A stretch of DNA of 64,000 bases, taken from the NCBI RefSeq assembly GCF_004798865.1, contig NW_025335268.1, forward strand, positions 50,584,959 to 50,648,958, given 5' to 3'. Position 1 is the first letter of the stretch, and every line of letters begins with the position of its first letter. The stretch is from Varanus komodoensis. Taxonomy: Eukaryota > Chordata > Lepidosauria > Squamata > Varanidae. The translations under genes were made by a program, and so were the position numbers. Under the pieces are notes generated by a model that was not told the origin of the DNA, searched no databases, and worked only from the letters and a program-made list of their open reading frames with translations. Shown here piece by piece: positions 46,390-57,394 of the stretch.

Positions 46390-46770
46390 TTTCTTCTTGT
46401 TCATTTTGGTTGCCTTTTTTTGCATCCCTTTCAGCTCACATATTCGTTTTGAGTGGAAGACAACCAGAATTCTTCTCAGTATTCTAAATGTGGCTGCAAC
46501 ATACCCTTCTATTGTGTTATGGGTCATTTTATTTTCCATATTGTTCTACACCACTAACATAAATTTTGCTATTTTCACAGCACTGAGTTAAAGCTTTCAG
46601 TGACTAACATCAAGATATCTGAACAATAGCCAGTTCAGATCTCAGTAGTGTAAGTGAATGTGAATTTGGGATTTTTGTTCCAATGGCCATGACTTTATAC
46701 TTACAGTGAATTTTATTTGTTGTATCAGCATTATTTTTTTCACATTGATCTAGGCAGTTTTGATATTAGA
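46390..46770 (-). mobile_element. CR1-clade LINE fragment, minus strand
   Basis: On the minus strand a LQPHLEY-type segment (about 46500) fits the CR1-clade RT motif 'VRPHLEYCVQFW'. Upstream lies a degraded 'KIPNSHS..SELA' segment near 46670-46640, which fits 'KNPNFTYTLMGSELAVT'. It is more decayed than the copy at 19659 and seems to be from a different lineage. Confidence 0.6.
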
Positions 46771-47239
46771 TATATACATGAATCCAACAGAGTGAAAATT
46801 CCTCTGTACTCATGACTACAGTCTTGTGCATTTTTGTAAAACTACAAGAAAGATCAGTAGTATGTCGGCTTTGAAGAAGCTGCGTTTTGGTTCTGAAACA
46901 CATTTCAGGTAGCTCAGTGCTAAAATGATCCCAGCATCCTCAATAAATCTCCTGCAATTTTTTGCTGGTGTAGCAAGGTTTTAAAATTGGGCTGTTAGGC
47001 TGTTATTTGCAGTATTTTGAGGAATGCAGCCTATATATGATTGGGAAATCAATAGAATGTTGACTTCCTCAGTACTGATGCCATTCTGAAAATGGGTACA
47101 AGAGCCCTATCTTCTGCTAGTTGGACTGGCAGGAACACCATTACTGTTCATCTGTCTTCAAATCATGCTTTCATAATGTTCACGAATCATGCCCATAGGC
47201 CTATTCAGAAAATAGATGGTAATTAAACCAATTTTAAAT
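46771..47239. other. Non-coding, nothing recognised
   Basis: No gene or repeat was identified; the L2 copy may extend somewhat to the left of 47240. Confidence 0.4.
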
Positions 47240-47985
47240 GTGAACTTAACACTTCTACTGTCTGGCCACAGTGATCCACGCATTGGAAACCTCTCACCTG
47301 GATTACTGCAATGTACACTACGTGTGGCAAACTTTGAAAGTGATCTGGACATTACAATGAATACAGCACAGAGCAGCGCAGCACAGCTACTTACGAGAAC
47401 ACATTAGGGCGGTCCTCTATCAGTTGTATTGGCTTCCTGTTCCAGTCTAGGCCCAATCCAAAGTACTGTCTTCGTCATATAAAACCCTAAATGGCTTAGG
47501 ACCAGGGTAGCTGAGGGAGTGCATTTCTTCATAAATTCCTACCCACCCACTTAGATCATCCTTGGAACCCCCCCCCCCCCCGAATACCCCCCTCCCCACG
47601 AGATCAAAGTGGAAAGGGCAAGGAGGGGGGCATTTTTCTGCAGTAGGCCCCAACTCTGCAATCTGCTCCCCAGAGACATACAGCTGATGTCCATTTGCCT
47701 TCTTTTAACCTCTGTAAAACGGTTTTGGTCAAACAAGCTTTGGGGTAATTTAATTAGTATTTTGTAATTGATTATTTATTTAGTTTTGATTGTTAATTTA
47801 TTGTGTTTCATTGGGATGTGTATGGTTTTATATAATTTTATTATGTGGGGTGGTTTACTAGTTTTATTGTTTTTACCCATTTTATTAATTGTATTTATAT
47901 GCTGCTTTCAGCATTTGTAAGCTGTCCAGAGAACCCTCAGGTTATGGGGTGGCACAGAAGTGGAATGAAATAAATAAAGAATAAA
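47240..47985 (+). mobile_element. L2 LINE 3' half, plus strand
   Basis: The plus strand shows VIHALETSHLDYCNVHYVWQ (47270-47330), RAAQLLTRTH, a degraded L2 C-terminus near 47640-47740 and a 3' UTR ending in 'ggggtggcacagaagtgg' with an A/T-rich tail. It contains a run of 14 C's (47568-47581). It is an old, 5' truncated copy. Confidence 0.85.
47568..47581. repeat. Poly-C run (14)
   Basis: Fourteen C's lie in an L2 copy and are followed by more C-rich sequence to 47598, which makes the minus strand G-rich. Confidence 0.95.
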
Positions 47986-48092
47986 TACTGTGTTGGCTAA
48001 TGTACATTTTAGATGCACTCCTACAAGGATGTAAACATGGAATTAAGTCTGGCACAAGAAGCATAGTTCAATGGCACTGGATATAGTCAGTT

Positions 48093-48095
<3 letters not shown>

Positions 48096-48138
<43 letters not shown>
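48096..48138. repeat. (AT)n microsatellite, 43 bp
   Basis: Perfect TA dinucleotide repeat placed exactly at the 3' end of the adjacent minus-strand SINE, so it probably grew from the SINE tail. Confidence 0.95.
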
Positions 48139-48140
<2 letters not shown>

Positions 48141-48364
48141 TGAATTGTTTTACTTTCAAGAAATTCAGGGTGGCTTAAATAATTCTCCTCTTCCTCCTCT
48201 CACACTTATCCTTACAACAACAGCCCTGGGAAGGAGATTAAGCTGAGAGTCTGCAACTAGCCCAAACTCACCCAGTGGGCTTCATGGCTGAGTGAGGACT
48301 AGAACCCAGTTTGCCTGAGTCCCTGTCCTCCACTATTTATCACTATACCATGCTGTCTCTCCAT
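48139..48364 (-). mobile_element. MIR-type SINE, full length, minus strand
   Basis: The minus strand runs 'agagacagcatggtatagtg' (head, A-box region), B-box-like 'gggttctagtcc', core 'gagtttgggctagttgcaga', 'agggctgttgttgtaagg' and 3' end 'gccaccctgaatttcttg', ending in the (AT)n tract. Confidence 0.85.
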
Positions 48365-49059
48365 ATTTTCCCAGCACCAGCACTTAGAGCTGTTCCGTCA
48401 GTGCTGGCTGGAAAAGAGAAAGAGAGTTTGTCTCTGATCTGCTGCTATGGAGAATAGCTCTTTTACCTAAGAGAGAGGCAGGTCAGTAACATTGGTCAAA
48501 TTAGAGGAAAAAATTCCCCATAATAGCATCATAATAGTTTCTTGGGTTTCTTTCCCACTTCTTTTCATCCAGTGTATAGTGCTTTGAGGACCAAAACCAA
48601 AACAACCCTGTTAGCCTCATGAAAGTCTGTCTCAACCTATTTTTAATAGGCTGTCAAGGTGGAAGCACAGACAATATGTAAAGATACAGTACAGCCGGCA
48701 GAATGCCTGAAGAGTTGGACTGACCTCAGGAGAATTGGCTGATCTAAAATCTCATCCCCAGTGCTTGATATCTGCAATATGGAGGTAGTAATAGTGCTTT
48801 AACTTTTTGTAAGGCAGGCTGTACTACTTGCCACTGCCTACCAACAGGCCTGATTGGTGGCCTTCCACTTGCTGAATAACCTTCTCTTTTTATTACCCAC
48901 GCCAGAAAGGAAAAACAAGAGGTCTCCTGAGCCCTTCATGAGTTCCCCTGCAAAGTGGTACAGATATTTTTAGAAGGTCCTGGTATTTTATTTTCATTGT
49001 TTCAGCTTACAATTAGGTTTGAGTTTAAGTTTTTTGTAAAAAAAAATATACTAGCAGGC
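48365..49059. other. Non-coding, nothing recognised
   Basis: No gene or repeat was identified. Confidence 0.4.
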
Positions 49060-49570
49060 AGTTCTGAAATAAGTGCCATGAAATTGTGCAGACCCTTTGA
49101 AAGGTTTCTTGATTATTGATGAATTATTGTATGTGAAATTCTTTGGGCACTCTAATGAATCACTACTTCTAATACTAATCCTCTCCTTAGTGGATTTGGT
49201 TACTAGGAGAGCTACTAATATATGGACTGTCAATACAGACCAGGTTAACCCTAAAAGCGATCAACTCAGCACTGGCAGAATTAAATCCTATTAGCATAAA
49301 CCCTTGCCAGTAATGATGGTGAAATTTATTCCACCATGAGCATAAATCTCCATGGGACAGTGTGAGTCCTACTGTGCCAGGTGTTTGATGTGTCTGATCC
49401 AATTTTCCTCTATTGTAAAACAGCTTTCATTGGTTTAAGTGTTGATGTGATTAGTTGATCTGCTTCCTTGCTTGGCAGCTGTGTTCACAGGCTGCTGTCC
49501 AGTTATATTTCCTCCTAATGATAGGAATCACACCATCATTAGATAAATGCAAGTATAACAGTGTTAGTTT
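49060..49570. promoter_or_regulatory. Candidate conserved non-coding block
   Basis: This is repeat-free sequence with motif-rich texture: 'cttgattattgatgaattat' near 49108, 'aattaaatcctattagcat' near 49280 and 'gatgtgattagttgatct' near 49443. It resembles vertebrate conserved non-coding DNA. The short frames show no protein family. Inference only. Confidence 0.2.
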
Positions 49571-49815
49571 AACTTTAAATTCATACCACTCATGTGCTCT
49601 ATAGTCCTAGCAATTTGAATAGCAAGAGAAATTATGGTTAGGTGGTTAAACATAAGCTTTCAGTAGGTCATGAAGTGAACTGCTTCTGAACTGCGGTAGA
49701 TGTTCTTGCTCAGCATTGCTTTTGCCTATGAGAAGCGGACAGAAGTCCATTTAGAGTTAGACTCGGTAACAAACACTAGGCTTGAGCAAAAAGAAAACAG
49801 AGAAAGCAGCCTTTT
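49571..49815. other. Non-coding, nothing recognised
   Basis: Spacer without a recognised feature. Confidence 0.4.
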
Positions 49816-49889
49816 ATTATGGGTAACAGGAGACAATGTTACCCATAATTGTTATCAATATTGTTATCATCACCATATTGTTATCATCA
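49816..49889. repeat. 12 bp-arm hairpin followed by a duplicated 15-mer
   Basis: Perfect arms 'attatgggtaac' (49816-49827) and 'gttacccataat' (49838-49849) enclose a 10 nt loop. Just after, 'atattgttatcatca' occurs twice (49858-49872 and 49875-49889). Confidence 0.9.
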
Positions 49890-51469
49890 ATAACAGATGA
49901 TATGCCTGAAGGATCAGATAATGAAGCTGGCAAAGGATTCACAAAAAGTTACCAACACCAACAGTCCCTAATCATGATCTCAGGCTGAATCTCAGTCAAT
50001 GGAAGGGAGTACCTTTTGCTTTGTCCCCACTGATTTTGTTCCGCAAGGCTTGCAAAATGGAGTTTTAGTATTTCTGGGAGCAACTGGAATGAGTGGAAAT
50101 ACTTTTTTCTGCAATGGGGGAAGTCAGTAGAGTCTGCGTAGGGAGTTCATTTCTATCTTGATTGAGAAATAAGTGTTTCTACTCATTTGGTGGCTTCCTC
50201 TAGGAATCTTTAAATCTCCCTTGTGCAAACAGTGAGTCCTGCTTGTGCTATGGAGCTGGCAGAAGAGATCACTTGAAGAAGCAAACTAGCAGGAATGCGG
50301 TGCCTCACTGAATCATGTTCATTCTCTTACAACCTGGAAAATGGATTGTATTTAAGCAGGTAGTTCTTAAAGTTCTTCAGTTACAATATGTAACTATTGC
50401 TGTAAACCAAGTTTAAAACAGCTTATTGTTCCTAAAGATTACTAGAAATATTACTCAGATAACCTAGGCAGATTTTACAGCATTTGAAAAAAAATCTTGC
50501 TACTTCTTTGTGGGGTAGGGCAAAAAGGAAGTTGGTAAATAGTGTCACTAATTTGCAAAAGCGTCTTGAAGATATGTAGATAATATGGAAATTGGTGTGT
50601 GTGTGTTATACCTTGCTTTACACATCTTTTTCTTAGCATTCAAAACAATCTGTCATTTATTTCCTATGAGAAAATCTTAATGAGTCATTTTAAAATCAGC
50701 TGCAGCACTTGCTTCTGTGCCCTCTTACCAGAGCAGAACATATAAGAAAAGGGAGGTATTTAAACTGAAACAAAAGGAAAGCACTCACTGTGGTCCCCTC
50801 CATATCTGCTAGTACCACGGTTCAGTAATTTCTTACCAGTGCAGTGAAAAACTTCATCACAAAAAGGGTTTATGCTATTTTCAGGCCTACAAATGAAAAG
50901 TAATTGAGTTCATATGCTGTAGCAACGCAAATCAAAAACCATAACATTTGTATTAATTGCAGCTAGCAGGCAAGGGTTGGGCTAAAGAGAGGGTGGAAAT
51001 ACCATAAATTGTAAAGTTGGAAGTCGGAAACAAGCCTAGTTCCCTGACTGTTAGTAGTCTGATCATATATTCTTTTAGAAGTAATTTCATTTAAGCAAAA
51101 TCAGACTCAGCCATTCATCTGATATCTTACTCTGAAGTGGGAAAAATCTGCAATGGATTCAAATGAGATCAGATTTCTGTGGATTTGACCGACTGCAATG
51201 CATATTAGCACACACATGCATTTACAAAGGAATGAAATTTTCTTACAAAAAAATCTGATTCAGTCATTGAGTGGAAGATGCCTGATAATCTATGAAACCC
51301 AGGCAGAATGGCTCTAGCAAAATCTGTGCATCCCTAATATGAAGTGATTATTTCCCAGATTTTGTAACTGAAGCTCTGACAATAAGTGCAATTTCGCTTA
51401 CTCATAAATGAATCTGGTTCTCCCTCAGACCCATATCTATTGTCATATATTCTTCCACCTTGTCGTTTA
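49890..51469. other. Non-coding, nothing recognised
   Basis: About 1.6 kb AT-rich, with no gene or recognised repeat. A 'gtgtgtgtgt' run of about 10 bp lies near 50596. Confidence 0.4.
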
Positions 51470-51820
51470 TAAGTTAGTGGCAAGTTTAATAATGTAGTAC
51501 TTATTTGCTTCCACAGAGGTTGCTTTCAGATTTGTTTCAGTGGAAAAGTTCCATTGACTGCCTTTGGAAAGCTGCTTATTTGCTTTGAAAAAGCTAATTT
51601 CTCAGGAGACTTTTTTCATTGAGAATAAACTTGAAAATATGCTGTCTTTCCCCAATTTTTCTCACACTTCACCATAAATCAATAATTCCAAATGCACTAA
51701 TTATTCTGAAAGACTCTGAAAGTGCCATTAAATAAACATAAAGGGATTAAAATGCAATCTTTCTTTTTAATTGCTTAATGGAGATAAAAGAGGAAAAAAT
51801 ATTACAGTAGTGAAGCATTT
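51470..51820. promoter_or_regulatory. Candidate conserved non-coding element
   Basis: A 350 bp repeat-free AT-rich block carries dense developmental-type motifs: 'ataaatcaataattcc' near 51674, 'gcactaattattctgaaag' near 51694 and 'tttaattgcttaatgg' near 51765. Of all blocks in the window this looks most like a deeply conserved enhancer. No alignment could be run. Confidence 0.3.
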
Positions 51821-52602
51821 AGTGGAATTTGTATGGCATGCTATCTTTATTATGTGTGCTGTATTCAGAGAGACTATGAATATATGCTCAATTGGTCTCC
51901 TGCTAGTTTGTACTTCATCTGGCTCACAGTCCTACAGAAGGGACTCTTGATTTTGAAGCTCTCCCTCTTTCCTAAGTCCTTCTGGAGAGAACAAGGCCAA
52001 GGGGGAGAAACAAAGGAGACATTTTTGCCCCCCATTCTAAGTCCCTGCTTTTTTGATCTAGACAGGGACCTTAGTTATATTCCTGGAACACAGACGGGGA
52101 TATGGTAGATGTACCTATGATCTCCTGCTGTCACACACTTCCTTCAGGTGAAGAAGCAGCCATTTTACTTTTCATGATCAGCTGGAGGGCTGGTGTTGGA
52201 GGAAGCGAGCACTTTTCTCATATACCTAGACCTTAAGTCAAGGGGAAATCGGTTAAAAGAGGAGGAGTCCATGAAATTGGATACAAAATTTTCTGCTACT
52301 ACTGCAGGGAATGCTGCTTTTGTCTGACTCCAGTAACTACATTTTTCACAACAGAGAGGATTGGAAAATATAAATATTTTTAGAAAAAGCTAGGGATAAA
52401 ATAAGACTGCTGGACAGACAGAATTGGTTCCCTGTATTTCAAGAAGAAAACTTTATCAAATAAATGCAATGCTTCTTAATAAAACTGCACAGGATAAATG
52501 TTAATTTTCCTAGATAGCCCAGCAAGAGGGAAGGGACGATGCAAGTCTAGAAATCTTGGGGATTGCAGTAACTGGATAAAATTCTTACCAAATACACACT
52601 GA
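51821..52602. other. Non-coding, nothing recognised
   Basis: No gene or repeat was identified. A 91-codon plus frame (51833-52108) lacks a recognisable domain. Confidence 0.4.
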
Positions 52603-52770
52603 CTGGGTTTGCATGACACATCAAGCCATGGTGGTTTATAAACCACAGTGGTTTAGCATATTGTCTGAACACAGCACTGTTCCAGCAGGGTGGTTGATAA
52701 GTCCAACTAGCCATGGCTTCTTGCATGGTTTAGTGAATCCACCATGGCCTATTGTGTTGTACACACCCAG
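52603..52770. mobile_element. Foldback MITE, hAT-like
   Basis: The left arm 'ctgggtttgcatgacacatc' followed by 'aagccatggtggttta' mirrors the right arm, whose reverse complement starts 'ctgggtgtgtacaacacaat' followed by 'aggccatggtggattcac'. The arms are roughly 50 bp around a short centre. No coding capacity and no obvious duplication. Confidence 0.65.
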
Positions 52771-53907
52771 ACAACAAAATAGGCCACGGTCAAGTCAAGA
52801 AACCAAAAAGCCCAGTGGCAAAAGGTGCAGAAAGGTGGGTGCTCCATCCAAGCAGCTAGTGTGTGACTGCCCTTCTCAGGCACTCTAGAGTGTTGAAGCA
52901 GCACTTAGAAACATCTAGGAAAGTCTCCCATTCCATTCTGCAGCTGCAGAGAGCCATTTAGCACTTCATTCATTTTTGTTGTTAAGATTGTGAAAGCCCT
53001 CATTAACAAGTTCCAAATCAAGTTAGTTTTATTAATCCTTTCAAATACATTATTGGGGAATACTTTTAACTGCAAGCACCATGTAAAGCTAGGTATGTGA
53101 ATGCAAGTATGTGAAAGAAAAACACGAGATATAGTGACTTGCTTTGATCATGGAGGAAGTGCATTTAACTTGTGTCCTGGTTGCAGAGAGAGAGAGAGAA
53201 AGAGGAACAGGATGTAGGAGGATAAAGGAGCTGATCCACATTAAAGGATTCCAAAGGAATAAGCACGGCAATCTCTATTGTCATCTACTGCATGAAGGCA
53301 TGCAGGGGTCTCTCCTATTATTCAACATAAAGGACTTGGTAGGAATGAATTTCACAGAAGGTAGGGGTTTTGACTTCAGCATCTTTTACTGCCCAGGAGC
53401 CAAGCTTAACTTTGAAAGCAGCCAACCAGAATCTGCTTTGACAAAAACAGCAAGGCAAGCTCTAGCTGGGTGCACAGTTCTTACCTGCAACTGGCAATAT
53501 TTGCTTTGGATCCTAGCCTTGACCTGTAATGAGATGTTTCTCTTCACCCACAATCATATAAAAGAAAAAAAATTAACTGCATAATAAACTGAGGAGTTGG
53601 TGTGTTTTTGTGCATTGCCATGCTCCAAGAAAGCAGAACATTCTTTCTTCTAGGAGACAAGCACTGAGCTAATTTTCTGCAGTATTCTTCATTATTTTCT
53701 CCTTCTTCTGTTTCTTCTTTTCTATCCATTGTCTGCCTTCCTATTTCTTTTCTGCTGAACAGCCTAAGAAGTCTAGCCAGTTTAGCTAGCAGACTTGTAA
53801 GTCACCCTATATATACTTTTCAGAGGAATACTTTGGAAGATAAAGAAGAACAAAAACCTGTAGCTCAACTGAGACATCCAAGAATGCTTCCAGACATGAA
53901 TTTCATT
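52771..53907. other. Non-coding; (GA)n patch
   Basis: A GA-rich run lies at 53185-53203. A 146-codon plus frame (53144-53584) passes through it and matches no family. Confidence 0.4.
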
Positions 53908-54790
53908 CATTTATTTAAAAGTTTTCTATACCATCAATCATTAAAAAGCTCACAATGATTAACCAAATTTTAAAGACAATTAATTCCAACAATAAAACAA
54001 TTAAAAATCCTTAATGCCAGTACTTGATGCTAAAATAATTAAAATACCATTTAGCAATTTAAAAACTGGCTAAATAAAAGGGTTTTGGCCTGGTGTTGGA
54101 ATGAATAGTGTTGGTGGCAGGTGCACTTTCTATGGAGCACTATATGTTGTTGTTAGTTGTGAAATCGCATCGAACCCATCGCGACCCCAGGCATGGAGCA
54201 CTACAGAGGGGTGCAATAGCAGAAAATGCCCTTCTCCTCGTAACAGCCCTCCTTACTTTTTTCAAAGAGGGCTTGTGGAGAAGGACTATTGCGGATGATC
54301 TTAAGGTCCAGGCTTGCTCATATGGAAGATGATCCCTTAGATAACCAGGTCCTAAAACGTTTAGGGCTTTACATGTCATCATTAGCACCTTGATACAGTC
54401 CCAGATTACAGATTACAGACCAGTGTAACTGGTATAGGACTGATGGAATGTGTTCCCACCGCATTCATTGATCCCAGTCAGCAATCTGGCAGCTCTATTT
54501 TGAACCAATTGCAATGGCCATTTGTTCATTGGACTGTCTTCAGTGGCAGTCCCACGTTAAGGGCACTGCAATAGTCAAAGTGGGAGGTTGCTAGTGCACG
54601 AGTTACTGTTGCCTGTTCAGATAAGGAGTAGCTGATGTACCAGCCTTAAGGATGCTGAAGGAAAGCATTCCTTGCCACAGATGACACCTGAGGTTGCAGG
54701 GATAGCTTCTGGGTCAAGGAGTACTCCCAAGGAGTATACCGGTGCTGTGTTGAACTTGTCCAAACACCTTGCCCACATCTTCAGGCATCA
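53908..54790 (-). mobile_element. L2 LINE, minus strand, with a Bov-B-type tail insertion
   Basis: Minus-strand translation gives SLGVLLDPEAIPA-like (about 54745-54700), ATVTRALATSHFDYCSALNV (54615-54555), TYKALNVLGPGYLRDHLP-like (54380-54325) and VTRRRAFSAIAP (54245-54210). A 3' UTR then runs to an ATTTATTT-type tail near 53910. The order is that of L2 RT, C-terminus and tail. A 50 bp foreign piece (54143-54192) interrupts it. Confidence 0.88.
54132..54203 (-). mobile_element. 50 bp RTE/Bov-B-type 3' tail with 11 bp TSD, minus strand
   Basis: The insert 54143-54192 reads on the minus strand 'gcctggggtcgcgatgggtt', then 'cgatgcgatttcacaac' and an (AAC)n tail. It resembles Bov-B ends ('gggtcgc...tcggacacgact...aac'). 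Perfect 11 bp direct repeats 'atggagcacta' flank it (54132-54142 and 54193-54203). It is an extremely 5' truncated insertion of Bov-B or of a SINE with that tail. Confidence 0.85.
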
Positions 54791-54839
54791 AGAACTGGAA
54801 TTCGCCTAACAAGACTGGATAAGATGGAACACTGGAAAG

Positions 54840-54940
54840 CTCCCTCAAGAGCTAACTCCAAGGGCTGGAGCCAAGGGTCAGACTAGATGGCCCAGCAGGC
54901 ACCATCTGACTCGCTTTGTTTCTATGCCTATGTTTCTATC
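54840..54940 (+). mobile_element. CR1-like 3' end, plus strand
   Basis: 'ggtcagactagatggcccag' followed by 'tgtttctatgcctatgtttc' has the layout of CR1 3' ends. It lies right beside the 5' boundary of the L2 copy. Confidence 0.5.
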
Positions 54941-56529
54941 TTCCATTTGCGGCCTTCATTCATTGCCCACAATGTCTGTCTGTTTCTTTTTCCAGAAAAA
55001 ATGATTACAGAGGGAAAGATGAAATAATTGCATCATGCTTTTTCATCAGTAGCACTACAAACCCTCTATCTGGAGAAATGCAGGGTCTATGTCTGGCCTA
55101 TAGTTAAAATCCCATGAATTTCTGATTGAGAAAAGCCTGCAAATGGAGAGAACGAGTTGGCAAACAGGGCCAGTTCATGTCACAAAACATTCATGAGCAA
55201 TCATCACTGCATGTACTTGCACCATATCCTTTTGGCTGTGCTTCCTCTGACTCAAGTGGAATGACTCTACATATTAACAGATCTTAATTAGAGCTAAACT
55301 AGAGATGAATTAGTTTGGTAACAGCGGTATTGCATATGAATGGAACTTCAATATTGGATATGAATATTGCATATGAGTGGCACAAAGCTTCCAAATGGAG
55401 TTTCAGTGAAATATTTGTTCCATAGAAATATCTATCTTCATGCATGAACTGCAAAGACATTGATTGCACATTTATTTATTTTTTTAAACTTCTATTTTCT
55501 GGAAAAGCTAACATTTCTTTGATCTTCCTTAGGAAGCTACACATATACAATTGTAGATGAGCAGACTGGCAGATCATTCCAAGGCTTTTGAAATCCTCTC
55601 TGACACACAGCTTAGAAATATGCAAGAGGAAACAATTCAAACATTTTGAGGGGGCTTTGAAGAAACCAGCCCTCAAGGATATCTAACAGAAGATGTGTGT
55701 GCTTTTCAGCCTAATTCACTTTTATCACTTTGGCTGTAGCTAAATTTGAATGGCTCTCTAGGCCATATCAAAGACAGAAAGGAAGAGCAACGAACTGTCA
55801 CTCTCTATATAAAGAGAGATGCTAACTTGTCAAATGCTAGATCAGGTAAGATCTCCCCGATGAGCTTACTGTATCAGAGTTAGAAAGACAAGTACTCATT
55901 CTTGGTGTTTTTCACAGAGCTAAGGCAAAGGTTTTCTTTTGCTGTCTTGTTTTATGGCAGCATCTGACATATGGTTCTGGTGTTGCTCAATTACACATTT
56001 TTCTTCCACCTCACTTAGCTTTTTTTCATTTATTTGCCATCTGCAGGCTTTTAGCTCAAATTATGCTTTATTCATCTTCTTACAACCTCCTGTATTATTA
56101 ATTTTTATCTTGAGGGCTGGGTGTGGGGGACAAGTAGTGGGGATAAGGAGTAAATTGTGGGGATATTTGTAAAGCAACAGTAGAATCCAAGCCATAGCAG
56201 TGGTTTATTTCTAAGGGCAGACTAGTTGCCTTTATAACTCCACTGAGCCCTATGTTACTTGAGATTTCAGCTAACCAATTCATTTGTCAAGACAGGCAAA
56301 TTAAAATTATGACACTGAACTGATATACATACACATATAGAAAAATGAAGCACATCAAGGAAGAAACACCAAAGAACTTGATACCAGACATCCACAGAAT
56401 GACTGGTAAGTGTTGTATTAATAAGGGCTTGATACATGCAAGCATCTTTTTCAAATGATCAGTGTTACTACAATAAAATGGCACATTGTTTAGCTGCCCT
56501 GTATCTGAGAAAGAGCATGTGTCCAGAAA
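54941..56529. other. Non-coding, nothing recognised
   Basis: About 1.6 kb AT-rich without a recognised gene or repeat. Confidence 0.4.
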
Positions 56530-57180
56530 CAATTAAGGTTTTATATGTCATCATAGCACCTTGAATCAGGCCTGGATTTCAAGTGGTAGCCAGTGTAGCT
56601 GGTATGGGACTAATGTAATGTGTTCTCACCGCACTTATTGATCCCAGTCAGCAATCTGGCAGCTCTGTTTTGAACCAATTGCAATGGCCAGACTGTCTTC
56701 AAGGGCACTCCCATGTAAAGTATGTTACAATAGTCCAAGTGGGAGGTCACTTTTGGATGCTTACCTGGCTTGCCTGTCCAGGTAAGGAAGCACCTGATGA
56801 ACCAGCCTTAAAGGAAAGCACTCCTTGCCACAGACACCACCTGGGATTGTAGGGATAGCTTCTGGGTCAAGGAGTACTTCCAAGCCACATACCCTGTCCC
56901 TTAGGGGGAGTACAACCCCATCCAGAACAGGACAAGTATCACTCACCTGAACAAATGAACTGCTTACCAGCAATGCATCCATCTTATCTGGATTAAGCTT
57001 CAATTTATTGGCCCTCATCCAATCTATCATACCGCTCAGACACTTAGAACTATCACCACCTCACCTGGATTAGGTGAAAACAAGAGGCAGAGCTGGGTGT
57101 TATCAGTGTACTGATGACAACAGAGCCCAAACCTCTGGATGACCTCTCCCAGATGATACAGATGTTAGGTAAATATGTTG
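56530..57180 (-). mobile_element. L2 LINE RT fragment, minus strand
   Basis: A minus-strand frame (57030-56761) carries MIDWMRANKLKLNPDKMDA, CPVLDGVVLPLRDRVCGLEV and LLDPEAIPTIPGG. Upstream is 'HQYTDNTQLC', the degraded YADD region (about 57115). Downstream the 'IADWDQ..YQLHWLP' region follows in other frames. It is close kin of the copy at 53908. The 3' end is missing: the copy stops inside ORF2 at about 56533. Confidence 0.9.
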
Positions 57181-57394
57181 TTATCATAAAGTCCATCTTT
57201 TATTTCAGGCAAAGCATCATTCATAGAATTTTATTTTACAGTGCGGTATGTGAGCCCAGATCTCATCAACATGCACTTGTTGCTTTCTTTTTCCTTATAG
57301 TGGAGAATTCATTAAGTAGGAATAGATGGAATAGTGGCACAATACCTCCTGTTTATTAGCTCTTGGAGTGTTTCTTCCGGAAGTGTTTCATAGT
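57181..57394. other. Non-coding spacer
   Basis: No recognised feature. Confidence 0.4.

Noticed and set aside
53144-53584. 146-codon plus-strand frame as a possible gene
   Set aside because: It passes through a (GA)n microsatellite (giving RERERE-type residues), shows no domain and has no supporting signals.
56761-57030. 89-codon minus-strand frame as a host gene
   Set aside because: The peptide is L2 reverse transcriptase (LKLNPDK and VLLDPE regions).
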